Of a stretch of 51,843 nucleotides of DNA, positions 1-8,771 are shown piece after piece. The notes under the pieces are model-generated. The model was not told the DNA's origin. It made no database searches and saw nothing but the letters and a program-made list of their open reading frames with translations. The first letter of the stretch is position 1; every line of letters begins with the position of its first letter. This stretch comes from Methylomonas sp. (GTDB lineage Bacteria > Pseudomonadota > Gammaproteobacteria > Methylococcales > Methylomonadaceae): contig JALSJK010000136.1 in assembly GCA_026989395.1 (NCBI GenBank), positions 1-51,843 of the forward strand, in the 5' to 3' direction. Both the position numbers and the translations under genes were made by a program.

Positions 1-2
1 GC

Positions 3-107
3 TTAAATTTACTTCAGAAGGAATCTTCTACAATGAGTATGAATAAAAAAAGACTGAAAGCTGCATGGAATGATAGTTTCCGATTTAAGCTGTTATTTGG
101 AAAATGA
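3..107 (+). CDS. C-terminal fragment of a repeat-borne ORF (partial at window edge)
   Basis: An open frame enters from the left edge and ends at a TGA at 105-107. Its visible residues (LNLLQKESS, then MSMNKKR and about 17 more) match the C-terminus encoded on the minus strand at 17576-17815 almost residue for residue, with several synonymous changes. That suggests a paralogous coding sequence rather than chance. This copy keeps a Trp codon (TGG at 66-68) where the other copy has a TGA stop, so it runs 12 residues past the point where the other copy stops. The longer copy loosely resembles the tail of IS-type transposases, but I cannot name a family. The 5' part lies outside the window. Confidence 0.4.
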   Translation, partial: LNLLQKESSTMSMNKKRLKAAWNDSFRFKLLFGK

Positions 108-123
108 TTTTAATGCGTTTGCC
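3..123 (+). repeat. Inverted long-range repeat, left copy
   Basis: These 121 bases align without gaps to the reverse complement of 17521-17641, with 12 mismatches (about 90% identity). Similarity stops abruptly after 123. The copy probably continues beyond the left window edge. The two copies are in opposite orientation about 17.5 kb apart. Confidence 0.85.
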
Positions 124-325
124 CTGAGTAGTTATACTCACTAAAAATAATGGGCCTGGTTCTCCACTGAGGACTAGTCCACGCCCATGCTGGTCGTACA
201 CCAAAAAATCCAGCTGACCATTTTAAGTGTCACGCTTTTTGCAGAAAGGCAAAATCCATGCCGCTTTAAATGACATCTGATTTAGACGTTGGACTGTCGT
301 CAATGAATCACGAAGATATCACAAC

Positions 326-331
326 AAGGAG
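326..331 (+). promoter_or_regulatory. Shine-Dalgarno deciding the amidohydrolase start
   Basis: AAGGAG lies 7 bases before the ATG at 339. The upstream in-frame ATGs at 270 and 303 have no comparable site, and starting at 339 places a signal peptide at the N-terminus. Confidence 0.7.
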
Positions 332-338
332 AATTTCC

Positions 339-2096
339 ATGGCTCTATCAAGACTTAATCGATGCTTTCTAACCAGCCTGCTCTTCGTGGTAACCGGCGT
401 AGGTGCTGTGCATGCTCAAAGCGAGCATCCGATTGTTGTTTTCGTTGCCAAGAAAATCTACACGATGGATCCAGGCTGGCCTACCGCTACAGCCGTTGCT
501 GTTAGAGATGGTAAGATACTCTCCGTCGGCTCAATGGAAGACCTTCAGCCGTGGCTCAAGGGTCGTGAGTATAAAGTCATCGATTCGTTCAAAAACAAGA
601 TTTTGTTTCCAGGCTTCATCGAATCTCACGGACATCCGTTTCTTGGCGGCACCTTGATGCGTTTGCCCCTGCTCACCCACTACGACACACCGAATCCATA
701 CGGACCGCCATTCAGAGGATTGAAGACCCGTGAGGCTGCACTCGCAAAGCTTAAAGAATATGAGAGTGCGCTAGCTGATCCAAATGAACTCCTTGTCGCT
801 TGGGGATTCGATTCAGTGGTGTACGGTGGGCATCTTACGCGCCACGACTTGGACAAGATCTCCTCCACCCGGCCAATCATCGTCTGGGATGCTTCCGAGC
901 ATTTCGCCTATCTAAATTCGGCTGTGATCAAACAGCGAGGGTATACATCGGGGTTAGCCAAAAAAATCAATGGTGTTCAGCTAGGCAGCGATGGCGAACT
1001 CAACGGGCAGTTTCTGGGCACCACAGCAGCGACTTTCGCCTTGGGCGACTTCCTCAAATCTCGGAGCGAACCGGAGCAGGCCAAAAAATCGCTCGATTTC
1101 ATGATCGATCTGAGTGTTCAGGGTGGGATCACCACACAATCCGAACTCGTGTTGGGCATAATCAATCCGGAAGGAGAGGCAAGGATGTACAGCGAGTACT
1201 TCAATGATCCCAAGACACCAATGCGGCTAGTCGCGGTTTCGGATATCGAGGGGCTTAACGCGGCCAAGAAAGAAAAAGCCGTTGATTATGTGCTGGAACT
1301 TCAGCAGCAGAGTACGGACAAGATCATTTTTCGAGGAGTGAAATCGTTCTCGGACGATTCCTTCCTGGGTTTTGGCATGATGGTAGGCAATCCCGGCTAC
1401 ATCAGTGGACGGGAAGGAATCTTCATCAATAAAGGGGAGGAATTCGTGCAACAACTTCTTCCTTACTGGAAGGCGGGATTACAGATTCACATCCACACTA
1501 ACGGCAACCTCGGCAACGAGAATACTATCGATACACTCGCCAAGCTGCAAAGTCGGTATCCCCGCTTTGATCATCGCTTTACCCTTCAACATTATGGTAT
1601 CTCGACACCTTCTCAAGCCAAGCGGTTGAAAGCACTCGGTGCGGTCGTGAGTATCAATCCATATTACCTGTACCAACGTGCAGAGATTAATCGCGAGCAT
1701 ATCGGAACCGAGCGCGCCTATCTGGCCGCACGATACCGCACACTACTCGACGCTGGCATCCCAACCACCATGCACTCAGATACACCGATCGGGCCGGCAA
1801 AACCACTGGAATGGGTGTGGATAGCTGTCAACCGATTTGGCCAATCCGGGAAAACGCTCGCTCCGGCAGAGCGAATCACGACAAACGAGGCGATGCGCAT
1901 GATCACGATTGATGCCGCTTATTCGCTTGGAATTGACGATCTGATCGGCAGTATTGAACCGGGAAAATTTGCAGATTTCACGGTGCTCGAACAAGACCCT
2001 TACCAGAGCACACCTGAGAAATTGCGTGACATTCAAATTTGGGGAACAGTCATTGGGGGGAAGGTCAACCCTGTTAGAAAAATTCGGCCTCAATGA
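339..2096 (+). CDS. Exported amidohydrolase, Amidohydro_3 / YtcJ-like
   Basis: Metal-dependent hydrolase of the YtcJ-like amidohydrolase branch. From the 339 start the protein is 585 aa and begins with a signal peptide (a charged MALSRLNR, a hydrophobic stretch, then AHA-like cleavage near VHAQ). A short beta-sandwich segment precedes an HxH metal motif in ESHGHPF; a later HIHTNG and a C-terminal MHSDTP complete the usual metal-site pattern. The C-terminus has the family's GSIEPGKFADF signature. Substrate is unknown. GC content and codon use (many GGC, CGC, ATC codons) look different from the AT-rich neighbours, and a repeat-borne ORF fragment lies just upstream, so transfer from another genome is likely. 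No operon partner follows; the next genes are on the other strand. Confidence 0.82.
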   Translation: MALSRLNRCFLTSLLFVVTGVGAVHAQSEHPIVVFVAKKIYTMDPGWPTATAVAVRDGKILSVGSMEDLQPWLKGREYKVIDSFKNKILFPGFIESHGHPFLGGTLMRLPLLTHYDTPNPYGPPFRGLKTREAALAKLKEYESALADPNELLVAWGFDSVVYGGHLTRHDLDKISSTRPIIVWDASEHFAYLNSAVIKQRGYTSGLAKKINGVQLGSDGELNGQFLGTTAATFALGDFLKSRSEPEQAKKSLDFMIDLSVQGGITTQSELVLGIINPEGEARMYSEYFNDPKTPMRLVAVSDIEGLNAAKKEKAVDYVLELQQQSTDKIIFRGVKSFSDDSFLGFGMMVGNPGYISGREGIFINKGEEFVQQLLPYWKAGLQIHIHTNGNLGNENTIDTLAKLQSRYPRFDHRFTLQHYGISTPSQAKRLKALGAVVSINPYYLYQRAEINREHIGTERAYLAARYRTLLDAGIPTTMHSDTPIGPAKPLEWVWIAVNRFGQSGKTLAPAERITTNEAMRMITIDAAYSLGIDDLIGSIEPGKFADFTVLEQDPYQSTPEKLRDIQIWGTVIGGKVNPVRKIRPQ

Positions 2097-2165
2097 GTTG
2101 CGGAATGGTATCCGTGTAAGTTCGAACATGAAGTGTAGTAATTGCGTGTCAGGAACGTCGCCAGC

Positions 2166-3344
2166 CTAACCTGGGTTGAAGTCCAGCGTACACAGTTCTT
2201 TGGCGGCATGTAACTCACCATTTAACAGCATGTTTTTTAATTGATTGCTACGCTGCATATAAGTATCGGTCAATTCTTTAAATGCCTGTGGTAAATGGTG
2301 ATGTTCCAGTCGGGATAAATGGCCATCAAATGCGGCGGATACACTTAAAAGGTCCAACAAGAAATAACGTTCCTTATCTGACACTTCATCCAGTAGAGAT
2401 AAAAAATCATCCCAGTTATCGTATTCTTTAGATTGGTTTATCTGAAAAGTATTGCTCAACCTAAGCAACAACACCAGCATATTAGGATGATAATGCTGCG
2501 CCAGAACCATCATGGTGGCAACTGCCCGGATAGCGCCTTCGCGTGCTTTGGGGCTGAGCTGTTCAATAAATTCATCGGTCAGGATATGCGTTACGATATG
2601 ATCAGCCAAGCGGTTGCCAAACAATCTGAGTCTGGCTTCTCTGGCGACTTTATACATGGTAAAAGCATCCCAGAAACCGGTAATCGGGCTGGCAACCCAA
2701 TTAAAGGCAAAACGAATTTCACCTTTACCCAAAATCCTGACCAGCAAAAATTTAACCAACATACTACTGAGTATGACTTTAGCCTTATAAAGCAAAGTCA
2801 CCAGGAGCAATTTGGATTTGGAAAGATGTTTCAGTGGGTCTATCCCTAAAAAATGAATGACTGGATCAGGGACTTCCAAAGCGGCACGAGCCAATATATT
2901 GGGTACGGCATCATCACCCGGTAAACAGGAGCCTTTGGTGGCCCGGTTATGGCCGGTCAAACAGGCCAGACTGTAAACCGTATTCAATCCCAGCCAGAAT
3001 AACACAGCCATTTCCAGCACTAACATGACCGCCAGCGTGCCGCCATAGAGAAAATAATACGGAACCGTTTCCATAGAAGCCTTGAATTTCCATTCAATCC
3101 AGATGGTTACAAATGTTGTCAAAGCGCCAATAGCAAAGGCAATAACAGCAGCAAAAGCGGTAATGCTGGATGTCAGCGATTTTAGCGTGATATCCGGTGG
3201 AAGCTGATCAATCTGTATATTCTCAATATCGGCAGTGCCTGCTTTTTCAGCTAGATAACGATAATATTTAACTCCTATCTGTTCCAGAAAGCCGGGTTGT
3301 TCTTCTCTGACATAGCTGGTTTTCGTTGAGTCATTCTGAGACAT
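2166..3344 (-). CDS. Integral membrane protein, partner of the DUF3754 gene
   Basis: A protein of about 392 aa with two clear hydrophobic hairpin segments in the first third (around residues 60-85 and 105-130), another apolar stretch near 185-205, and a soluble helical C-terminal half. I do not recognise a named domain. The start is set at the ATG at 3342-3344 because a GGAGG lies 6 bases upstream (3351-3355) inside the end of the preceding gene; the longer frame from 3389 would overlap that gene by 43 bases. The gap to the upstream DUF3754 gene is 2 bases, so the two are almost certainly co-translated and may work together. The function is unknown. Confidence 0.75.
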   Translation of the reverse strand: MSQNDSTKTSYVREEQPGFLEQIGVKYYRYLAEKAGTADIENIQIDQLPPDITLKSLTSSITAFAAVIAFAIGALTTFVTIWIEWKFKASMETVPYYFLYGGTLAVMLVLEMAVLFWLGLNTVYSLACLTGHNRATKGSCLPGDDAVPNILARAALEVPDPVIHFLGIDPLKHLSKSKLLLVTLLYKAKVILSSMLVKFLLVRILGKGEIRFAFNWVASPITGFWDAFTMYKVAREARLRLFGNRLADHIVTHILTDEFIEQLSPKAREGAIRAVATMMVLAQHYHPNMLVLLLRLSNTFQINQSKEYDNWDDFLSLLDEVSDKERYFLLDLLSVSAAFDGHLSRLEHHHLPQAFKELTDTYMQRSNQLKNMLLNGELHAAKELCTLDFNPG

Positions 3345-3346
3345 TA

Positions 3347-4621
3347 TTAGCCTCCTGATTGCAGATCTATATTCATTATTTGATTCCATTGCTGTTTTAA
3401 ATTTTGCAAGGCCGAGGATAAAGGTTGTGCCTGAAATCCCCCGTTCTTTGCTATCAGCAAGCCAGCCTGCTGTAGTTTGGCCAAGCCATCATCAATTTCA
3501 AAATCCATGGGCAGAGCATATTGTTTGTTAATATATGACTCAATGTGTTGATCCAGACTTTCCCGGTCACAGGGTCCTTCAGCGAGTAAAAAAAAATAAG
3601 CCAGGATAGCCTCCTTGCATTCTTCAGTTTCAGCCATATCTGCAAGATAGCTTAAGGCTCCCATATTGGTATCAAGACTGTAAAAATAAAGATTACGCGT
3701 CAAAATGGCGCTGTATTTCGCACGCTGAGAGAAAATCTTGGATATTTGCCGCCACAATACCCCCAGCAAACCACCAATGGCCATTAAAGCCGACATCGGA
3801 TCAATCGCTGCACTCAGCTTGCTAACGGTGGCCATGACTCCACCAGCCGTACCACTGCCACCCAAAACAGCCAGCTTAATCTTGTCAAAGAGTCTGATTT
3901 GTACCCGGGTGTTGGGAAATAACATTTCCAAATCAGCTCGGGGAATATCCTTAAACATTTTTAAATAAACGATTTCATGGTCGCCATCCACACCCAAAGC
4001 CTTAAGAGCTTCATCGGCTTTTTTTTCAGCCTTTTGATGGCTGATTTTTTTGTCGTTTACCAAGTGTTCAACCCATTGTTGCTTGTTTTTCGGCTGTAAC
4101 AAAACAAACAGGCGTCGATAAATCAATACATCAACCGGTTTTTTCTTAAATTGCAGTCGTTTCCAGTCCCTGTGTAATTCGGTGTGAATGGCAGAACCTC
4201 GGTAATACAAAGTAACTTCGACAAATTCATCAAAATCAACCGAAACTTTTACTCCGTGAGGCGATATTTTATTCAATGCCTCATTAAGAGCCTGTTCTGA
4301 AAGACGCTCATAATTGGCCTGATCGAGGACCTCATATAAACGGTCTTTAAAATCAGACAAGGTCTGGTCTTTTTCAGAAATGCCCAGAATCAAACTATCC
4401 CGGTCAGGATTAAAGGGGCGGTAAAAATATTTTAATTGCTCAAGTTTTTGGTGGCTCCAAGCATGAAACAAAGCTGTATAAGCATGGCAGAACTGGCGGA
4501 ATTCAGTTTGCTGAGAGGGGGGTAATATATTAGAAGAAATAAGGTCGGCTATCAGCCTTTCCAGGCTGACAGGAATAAAGCGTTCCAGAATATCGGACTG
4601 ATAACGTATGTTTTTTTTCAT
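3347..4621 (-). CDS. DUF3754 (TMEM143-like) family protein
   Basis: A 424-aa protein matching the DUF3754 family shared by bacteria and the mitochondrial protein TMEM143. The diagnostic part is the C-terminal half: a segment around residues 215-232 reading ADLEMLFPNTRVQIRLFD, a Gly-rich apolar stretch (GGSGTAGGVMATV), a second apolar segment (AIGGLLGVLWRQI), then ILTRNLYFYSLDTN and a helical tail with an EEC..A...YFFL pattern. The N-terminal half is soluble. The biochemical role of the family is not known to me. It is the first gene of a two-gene unit with the membrane protein ending at 2166. Confidence 0.8.
   Translation of the reverse strand: MKKNIRYQSDILERFIPVSLERLIADLISSNILPPSQQTEFRQFCHAYTALFHAWSHQKLEQLKYFYRPFNPDRDSLILGISEKDQTLSDFKDRLYEVLDQANYERLSEQALNEALNKISPHGVKVSVDFDEFVEVTLYYRGSAIHTELHRDWKRLQFKKKPVDVLIYRRLFVLLQPKNKQQWVEHLVNDKKISHQKAEKKADEALKALGVDGDHEIVYLKMFKDIPRADLEMLFPNTRVQIRLFDKIKLAVLGGSGTAGGVMATVSKLSAAIDPMSALMAIGGLLGVLWRQISKIFSQRAKYSAILTRNLYFYSLDTNMGALSYLADMAETEECKEAILAYFFLLAEGPCDRESLDQHIESYINKQYALPMDFEIDDGLAKLQQAGLLIAKNGGFQAQPLSSALQNLKQQWNQIMNIDLQSGG
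3351..3355 (-). promoter_or_regulatory. Shine-Dalgarno fixing the start at 3344
   Basis: Reverse complement GGAGG, 6 bases before the ATG at 3344, lying just upstream of the stop codon of the DUF3754 gene (3347-3349). It favours the short start of the downstream gene and implies translational coupling. Confidence 0.7.
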
Positions 4622-4828
4622 TGAAATAACTGTCCATAAAAAATTACCGCGCCTATCTTCCTTAAAAAATGCAGATAATGCAATGCAAAATCAGGCTTGG
4701 TTTAAATTGATTCAATCAAAAAAGTGAGCAAAAGTGTTGGACGACAATTACCCTGGCCGGTCGGCGATCATTATCTTGATACATCGGTTGGTTATGTGCC
4801 TCTTGAATTATTTAAGATAAATTGGGTG

Positions 4829-5314
4829 TTATGGCCCTAGAATTACCTCTTTAGCCTTAAGGTCTATTTCAATGAGGTACGGCGCCACAAACCCTTTATA
4901 CTTAGATTTGAAACTATCGGGGAGGTTCTTCCAGCCGGTAATGCTTGTTCGGCAGTTCTTTGAACCACAGCGGCATTTATACGGAAAGTATTCGATACAA
5001 TAATTTCTCATTGCATAATCAAATGTTATTTCATCTCCAATCTCGATAGCCTGCATCGCAATGAAGTCATGAGCTCCGGTTATATTAAGACTTATCCCGC
5101 AATTTGGGCTGCAAGAATGGTTAACTTTGGTGATTTTTCCACGATGCAGGGCGTAGCGAAATTCCCCCATCTGTGAAGCGTGCGAGTGATTGTTATCAAT
5201 ATCATCTTCTTCGATTTCGCCGATCATGACAATATCGCCTGTATGGAACTGCTTTGTAGCAAATATACCTTCGCCTTTTTCAAGGGAATCTAACAATTCG
5301 TATCCAACGTTCAT
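4829..5314 (-). CDS. Small SET-domain protein (putative lysine methyltransferase)
   Basis: A 161-aa stand-alone SET domain. The core AdoMet/lysine-channel motifs are intact: GEGIFAT near residues 14-20, NHSCSPNC at 65-72, EITFDY at 95-100 with the catalytic Tyr100, and a post-SET-like cysteine cluster (C114, C116, C121) that could bind zinc. Such proteins transfer a methyl group from AdoMet to protein lysines; the bacterial target is unknown. It is a single-gene unit, flanked upstream by a 10-bp-stem inverted repeat at 5356-5381 and a palindromic repeat at 5392-5451. Confidence 0.85.
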   Translation of the reverse strand: MNVGYELLDSLEKGEGIFATKQFHTGDIVMIGEIEEDDIDNNHSHASQMGEFRYALHRGKITKVNHSCSPNCGISLNITGAHDFIAMQAIEIGDEITFDYAMRNYCIEYFPYKCRCGSKNCRTSITGWKNLPDSFKSKYKGFVAPYLIEIDLKAKEVILGP

Positions 5315-5355
5315 TGGGTGTTCCTTATCTGCGAGCTGGGCTCAAGAGTTACCAC

Positions 5356-5381
5356 AATAACACATATGCAAATGTGTTATT
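5356..5381. promoter_or_regulatory. Perfect inverted repeat upstream of the SET gene
   Basis: AATAACACAT and its exact reverse complement are separated by 6 bases. It lies 42-67 bases before the SET gene start, where an operator or promoter would sit. There is no T-tract on the minus strand to suggest a terminator. The function is inferred from position only. Confidence 0.4.
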
Positions 5382-5391
5382 TGTACGCTTT

Positions 5392-5451
5392 TATACTTCG
5401 CGAGGTCACGAATGCGCTATAAATTCCGCATTCGTAACCGCGCGAAGTATA
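5392..5451. repeat. 60-bp palindromic repeat (minimal member of dispersed family)
   Basis: The left arm begins TATACTTCGCGAGG and the right arm ends CGCGCGAAGTATA. The arms of about 25 bases are near-perfect inverted copies around a short AT-rich centre. Both arms match the ends of the 164-bp element at 7572-7735, including the inner CTATAAATTCCGCA. Confidence 0.8.
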
Positions 5452-5568
5452 AGTTGGGAATGATTTATACGAAAATGCGCTTTGTCTGGCTCGCGTTTCA
5501 GAATATCAAGGAGTTTAGCATTGAACAGCCCGGGTCACGGGTCACGAGTCCCTTAATCCGGCAGTCTC

Positions 5569-6879
5569 TTAGATTAATTTACCCCAAAGATCATGTTCAT
5601 CGGCTTCTTCAATTTCAACGTTGACAAAATTACCGACCTGTAAATGGGTTGCGTCATCAATAAAAACTTGGCCGTCGATTTCCGGTGCGTCTGACATACT
5701 TCTGGCGACCGCTCCTTCCTCAACGACTTCATCAATAAGCACGGTTTCATGTTTTCCAATCCGGTTTTGCAATCGCTGGGTGCTGATGGCTGATTGATGC
5801 TTCATAAACCGGGCTAACCGCTGTTGCTTTACTTCTTCCGGTAATTGCCCTGGCAATTGGTTGGCATGAGCGCCTTTAACTGGCGAATAAGCAAAACAGC
5901 CAACCCGATCTAGTTGCGCTTCGGTTAGAAAATCCAGTAATTGTTCAAATTCCTGTTCTGTTTCCCCTGGAAACCCAACAATGAAGGTGCTGCGAATAGT
6001 AATTTCAGGACAAATTTCTCGCCATGCCTTGATTCGCTCCAAATTGTTTTCAGAAGCGGCGGGACGCTTCATCAGTCTTAAAATTCTGGGGCTGGCATGT
6101 TGGAAGGGGATATCAAGGTAAGGCAGGATTTTTCCTTCCGCCATTAACGGCACAATTTTGTCAACGTGAGGATAAGGATAGACATAATGCATTCTGATCC
6201 AGATACCCAGTTCTCCTAGCGCATCAGCCAAGTCGTAGAAACGGGTTTCAAGTTGTCGGCCTTGCCAGGTATCGGATTGATAGCGAGTATCAACACCATA
6301 AGCGCTGGTGTCCTGAGAAACTACTAAAAGTTCTTTTACACCTGCATTTGCCAGAAGTTCAGCTTCTTTCAAAACTTCAGAAACTGGCCGGCTGATCAGG
6401 TCGCCACGCATTGAAGGAATAATGCAAAAACTACAGCGGTGGTTACAGCCTTCGGAAATCTTCAAATACGCATAATGTTTGGGTGTCAATTTAATGCCTT
6501 GTGGCGGTATTAAACTGGTAAATGGATCGTGTTCTGGGGGGAGGTGTTTGTGAACCGCAGATATGACATCTTCCAAGGCATGAGCCCCGGTGATTTCCAG
6601 CACCTTGGGGTGACGGTCTCTGATTTCCTGTTCTCTGGCGCCGAGGCAGCCCGTGACAATGACTTTACCGTTTTCTGTTAATGCTTCACCAATACTGTCC
6701 AATGATTCCTCAACGGCAGCATCAATAAAACCACAGGTATTAACAACAACCAGATCGGCGTCTTGATAGCTGGGCGTTATTTCATAACTTTCTGAGCGTA
6801 AGTGGGTCAGAATACGCTCACTATCGACCAATGCCTTTGGGCAGCCCAGGCTGATGAAGCCAATTTTTTTTGCACTCAT
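5569..6879 (-). CDS. rimO: Ribosomal protein S12 methylthiotransferase RimO
   Basis: A radical-SAM methylthiotransferase that modifies an aspartate of ribosomal protein S12. At 436 aa it has the normal RimO length. The N-terminal UPF0004 domain carries cluster cysteines C13, C49 and C78. The radical-SAM domain has the CxxxCxxC motif at C145, C149 and C152 followed by IPSMRG. A C-terminal TRAM domain covers roughly residues 370-436. RimO rather than MiaB is indicated by the start [21 protein letters not shown] and by the lack of the MiaB N-terminal extension. It is 78 bases downstream of the DUF2058 gene and may share its transcript. Confidence 0.97.
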   Translation of the reverse strand: MSAKKIGFISLGCPKALVDSERILTHLRSESYEITPSYQDADLVVVNTCGFIDAAVEESLDSIGEALTENGKVIVTGCLGAREQEIRDRHPKVLEITGAHALEDVISAVHKHLPPEHDPFTSLIPPQGIKLTPKHYAYLKISEGCNHRCSFCIIPSMRGDLISRPVSEVLKEAELLANAGVKELLVVSQDTSAYGVDTRYQSDTWQGRQLETRFYDLADALGELGIWIRMHYVYPYPHVDKIVPLMAEGKILPYLDIPFQHASPRILRLMKRPAASENNLERIKAWREICPEITIRSTFIVGFPGETEQEFEQLLDFLTEAQLDRVGCFAYSPVKGAHANQLPGQLPEEVKQQRLARFMKHQSAISTQRLQNRIGKHETVLIDEVVEEGAVARSMSDAPEIDGQVFIDDATHLQVGNFVNVEIEEADEHDLWGKLI

Positions 6880-6957
6880 ATAAGACTGTTTTCTTTAAAA
6901 ATATTCAAGGGGTGAAAATATGTGGGGGCAGGTGATGCTTTCAGTGAAAATACTGTT

Positions 6958-7491
6958 TTACCACATCAAGTCGTCAGGCACTTGAAAATCAGCATAAGGA
7001 TCATCTTCAGCCGTTTTGGAATCAGTTTCTCTGTCAATGATTTGCACGATATAGCTGTTATCCCGTTGGCTGATTTTTTCTGCAACCTGAGCAGGAACCA
7101 GCTCATAAGTATCTTTTAATCTGACAATCGCTAATTTTCCCTTACTCAGTTGCTCGCGTATGTTTTCAGAAATATAAATGGTTTTAACATGATTATTATC
7201 ATTGAAATGATAAGGTGCGCCATCTTGATTCTGAGGTTGCCGGTTTAGCTCTATTAATTGTTTGATTTGTGCTGCAATAGCATGTTGCTCCGCCTGTTTC
7301 TGCTTTTGCTGGTTGAGTTCTCGGTCGCGGGCAATTTTTTCCTGTCGGGCCTGTTCAGCAGTTAATTTGGCTTCATCAGTAATATTTTGTTTGGTTTTGC
7401 GTTGCTTGCGTTTCTCGGATTTGACCTTTTTAACCTGATTCTTGTTGACGAGTCCAGCATTGAGTAGTTGATCTTGCAGTGATTTGGACAT
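6958..7491 (-). CDS. DUF2058 family protein (YaiL-like)
   Basis: A 177-aa protein matching DUF2058, a gammaproteobacterial family with no firmly established function (sometimes labelled nucleoprotein or polynucleotide-processing-associated). It starts MSKSLQDQLLNAGLVNKNQ, has a long Lys/Arg/Gln-rich charged coiled-coil region (about residues 20-85), then a compact domain with PYHFNDNNHVKTIYIS and REQLSKGKLAIV. The basic N-terminus would suit nucleic-acid binding, but that is inference. It lies upstream of rimO on the same strand. Confidence 0.88.
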   Translation of the reverse strand: MSKSLQDQLLNAGLVNKNQVKKVKSEKRKQRKTKQNITDEAKLTAEQARQEKIARDRELNQQKQKQAEQHAIAAQIKQLIELNRQPQNQDGAPYHFNDNNHVKTIYISENIREQLSKGKLAIVRLKDTYELVPAQVAEKISQRDNSYIVQIIDRETDSKTAEDDPYADFQVPDDLMW

Positions 7492-7571
7492 AGCGAGGAA
7501 GCTTAAATCTAAAAATTAAATTATATCTGATTGCGTTTGTTTTGCCGTATGTTTTCTAAAAACACATGGAC

Positions 7572-7735
7572 TATACTTCGCACGGTCACGACTGCGGATT
7601 GCTAACGACTGAGTTTTTGCCGATAGCTGCGTTACTAAAACAGTTGCGTAGCTTGCTATACGCCTATTTTAATGCCTTGCTCTCGACAAAAATCAGTATG
7701 CTATAAATTCCGCAGTCGTGGTCGCGCGAAGTATA
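7572..7735. repeat. 164-bp MITE-like element with terminal inverted repeats
   Basis: The ends are inverted copies about 26 bases long, 23 of them matching: left at 7572-7597, starting TATACTTCGCACGG, and right at 7710-7735. It has no ORF of note. The interior contains a smaller palindrome (GCGTAGC...GCTATACGC near 7645-7662). Terminal TA dinucleotides fit a TA-targeting transposon-derived element. Relatives lie at 5392-5451, 32561-32719 and 50347-50409. Confidence 0.8.
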
Positions 7736-7750
7736 CATAAAAAAATGATT

Positions 7751-8608
7751 TTAATGTTTTGTTTGAATCAATGAGGCAAGATCATTTGCATGGTTTTCTA
7801 GTTGCTGGCTAATCAGTGTCTGTAAATTTACTGCACTTGGACTTTTATCGCCATGGTTTTGAGCTAAAGTGATGGCGTTACTCGCAGCTGCATAATTGTG
7901 CTTCAGATAGTAAAGGGTAGCAAGCATGAATGCATGATCAGTTGCAGGCGTTTTAACTAAAGAAAATTTATTGATCAAATTGTTGATCAAAGTGAGGCTT
8001 TTTTTATCGAGATGTCGATCGCCCAAGGAATTTGGGTTGATTTTAAAAGTCGCAGGATTGGTGGCAAACACATTTCTCATTACTTTTGTAGCAACAGCCA
8101 GATTTCCTAAAGAGGCGGCGGTGAGTGCATAACCCACTTTTGGTAGCCCGGAGTTTGGGTTATTTTCAGCATTCTGAATAAAGTAGTCTAATGCAATATC
8201 ATATTCTCCATGTTTAAGGGCATCCCATGCGATATTTTTTAACCCAGACGAGCTGGAAGTTTCGCGTAAGCCGGAACCATCATCAACAAAAACTTTGATA
8301 TTGGTAGGGACAGTGCCGAGAGTGAACGAAACTGGATAATAGTAATAATCTCTGTAATAGGGGGCGGAGCTGTAGCTTAGGCTCGAATAAGTTAAGGATT
8401 CATAAGGCCTTGAATACCCGTAATATCTGGAATAACCAGAAAAACTGGTTTGTCGGGAGTAAGATCGATAGGGCGAGTGCTGATAGAAATATTGATATCT
8501 GGAATGAGGATAATAGCTGTTTTCCCAGGCTGAACAAATCTGTGGAGCAAAAACAACAGTAGACACAAAACCAGAAATCACCAATAAATTTAGAAGAGAT
8601 GTTTGCAT
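7751..8608 (-). CDS. Secreted Tyr/Ser-rich protein with TPR-like C-terminal region
   Basis: A protein of about 285 aa with no recognised family name. The start at 8606-8608 is preferred because GGAGG sits 8 bases upstream (8617-8621) and a clean signal peptide follows (MQTSLLNLLVISGF, cleavage after ICSA). Residues about 28-90 are very rich in Tyr, Ser and Arg, with repeated YxxY and SYS motifs, resembling a low-complexity surface or envelope segment. The C-terminal two thirds are helical with TPR-like periodicity (an ALKHGEYDIALDYFIQNAE helix pair, later YYLKHNYAAASNAI). It is likely periplasmic or surface-exposed. It is transcribed alone. Confidence 0.6.
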   Translation of the reverse strand: MQTSLLNLLVISGFVSTVVFAPQICSAWENSYYPHSRYQYFYQHSPYRSYSRQTSFSGYSRYYGYSRPYESLTYSSLSYSSAPYYRDYYYYPVSFTLGTVPTNIKVFVDDGSGLRETSSSSGLKNIAWDALKHGEYDIALDYFIQNAENNPNSGLPKVGYALTAASLGNLAVATKVMRNVFATNPATFKINPNSLGDRHLDKKSLTLINNLINKFSLVKTPATDHAFMLATLYYLKHNYAAASNAITLAQNHGDKSPSAVNLQTLISQQLENHANDLASLIQTKH

Positions 8609-8616
8609 GTTATCCG

Positions 8617-8621
8617 CCTCC
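8617..8621 (-). promoter_or_regulatory. Shine-Dalgarno fixing the start at 8608
   Basis: Reverse complement GGAGG, 8 bases before the ATG at 8608. It favours the internal start over the longer frame from 8632 and puts the signal peptide at the N-terminus. Confidence 0.65.
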
Positions 8622-8771
8622 AGTTTATCCATTATTAATTGGACAGCATTTCAAATGGTACGGTTCAAAAGCTTTAAAAGCAAAATTCGAATCTCCACGC
8701 TCTTCAGCTATATTTTCCTGTCATAATACCAAAACAAACATGAATAACAGGAAAACAAAAATAAGAAAGCA

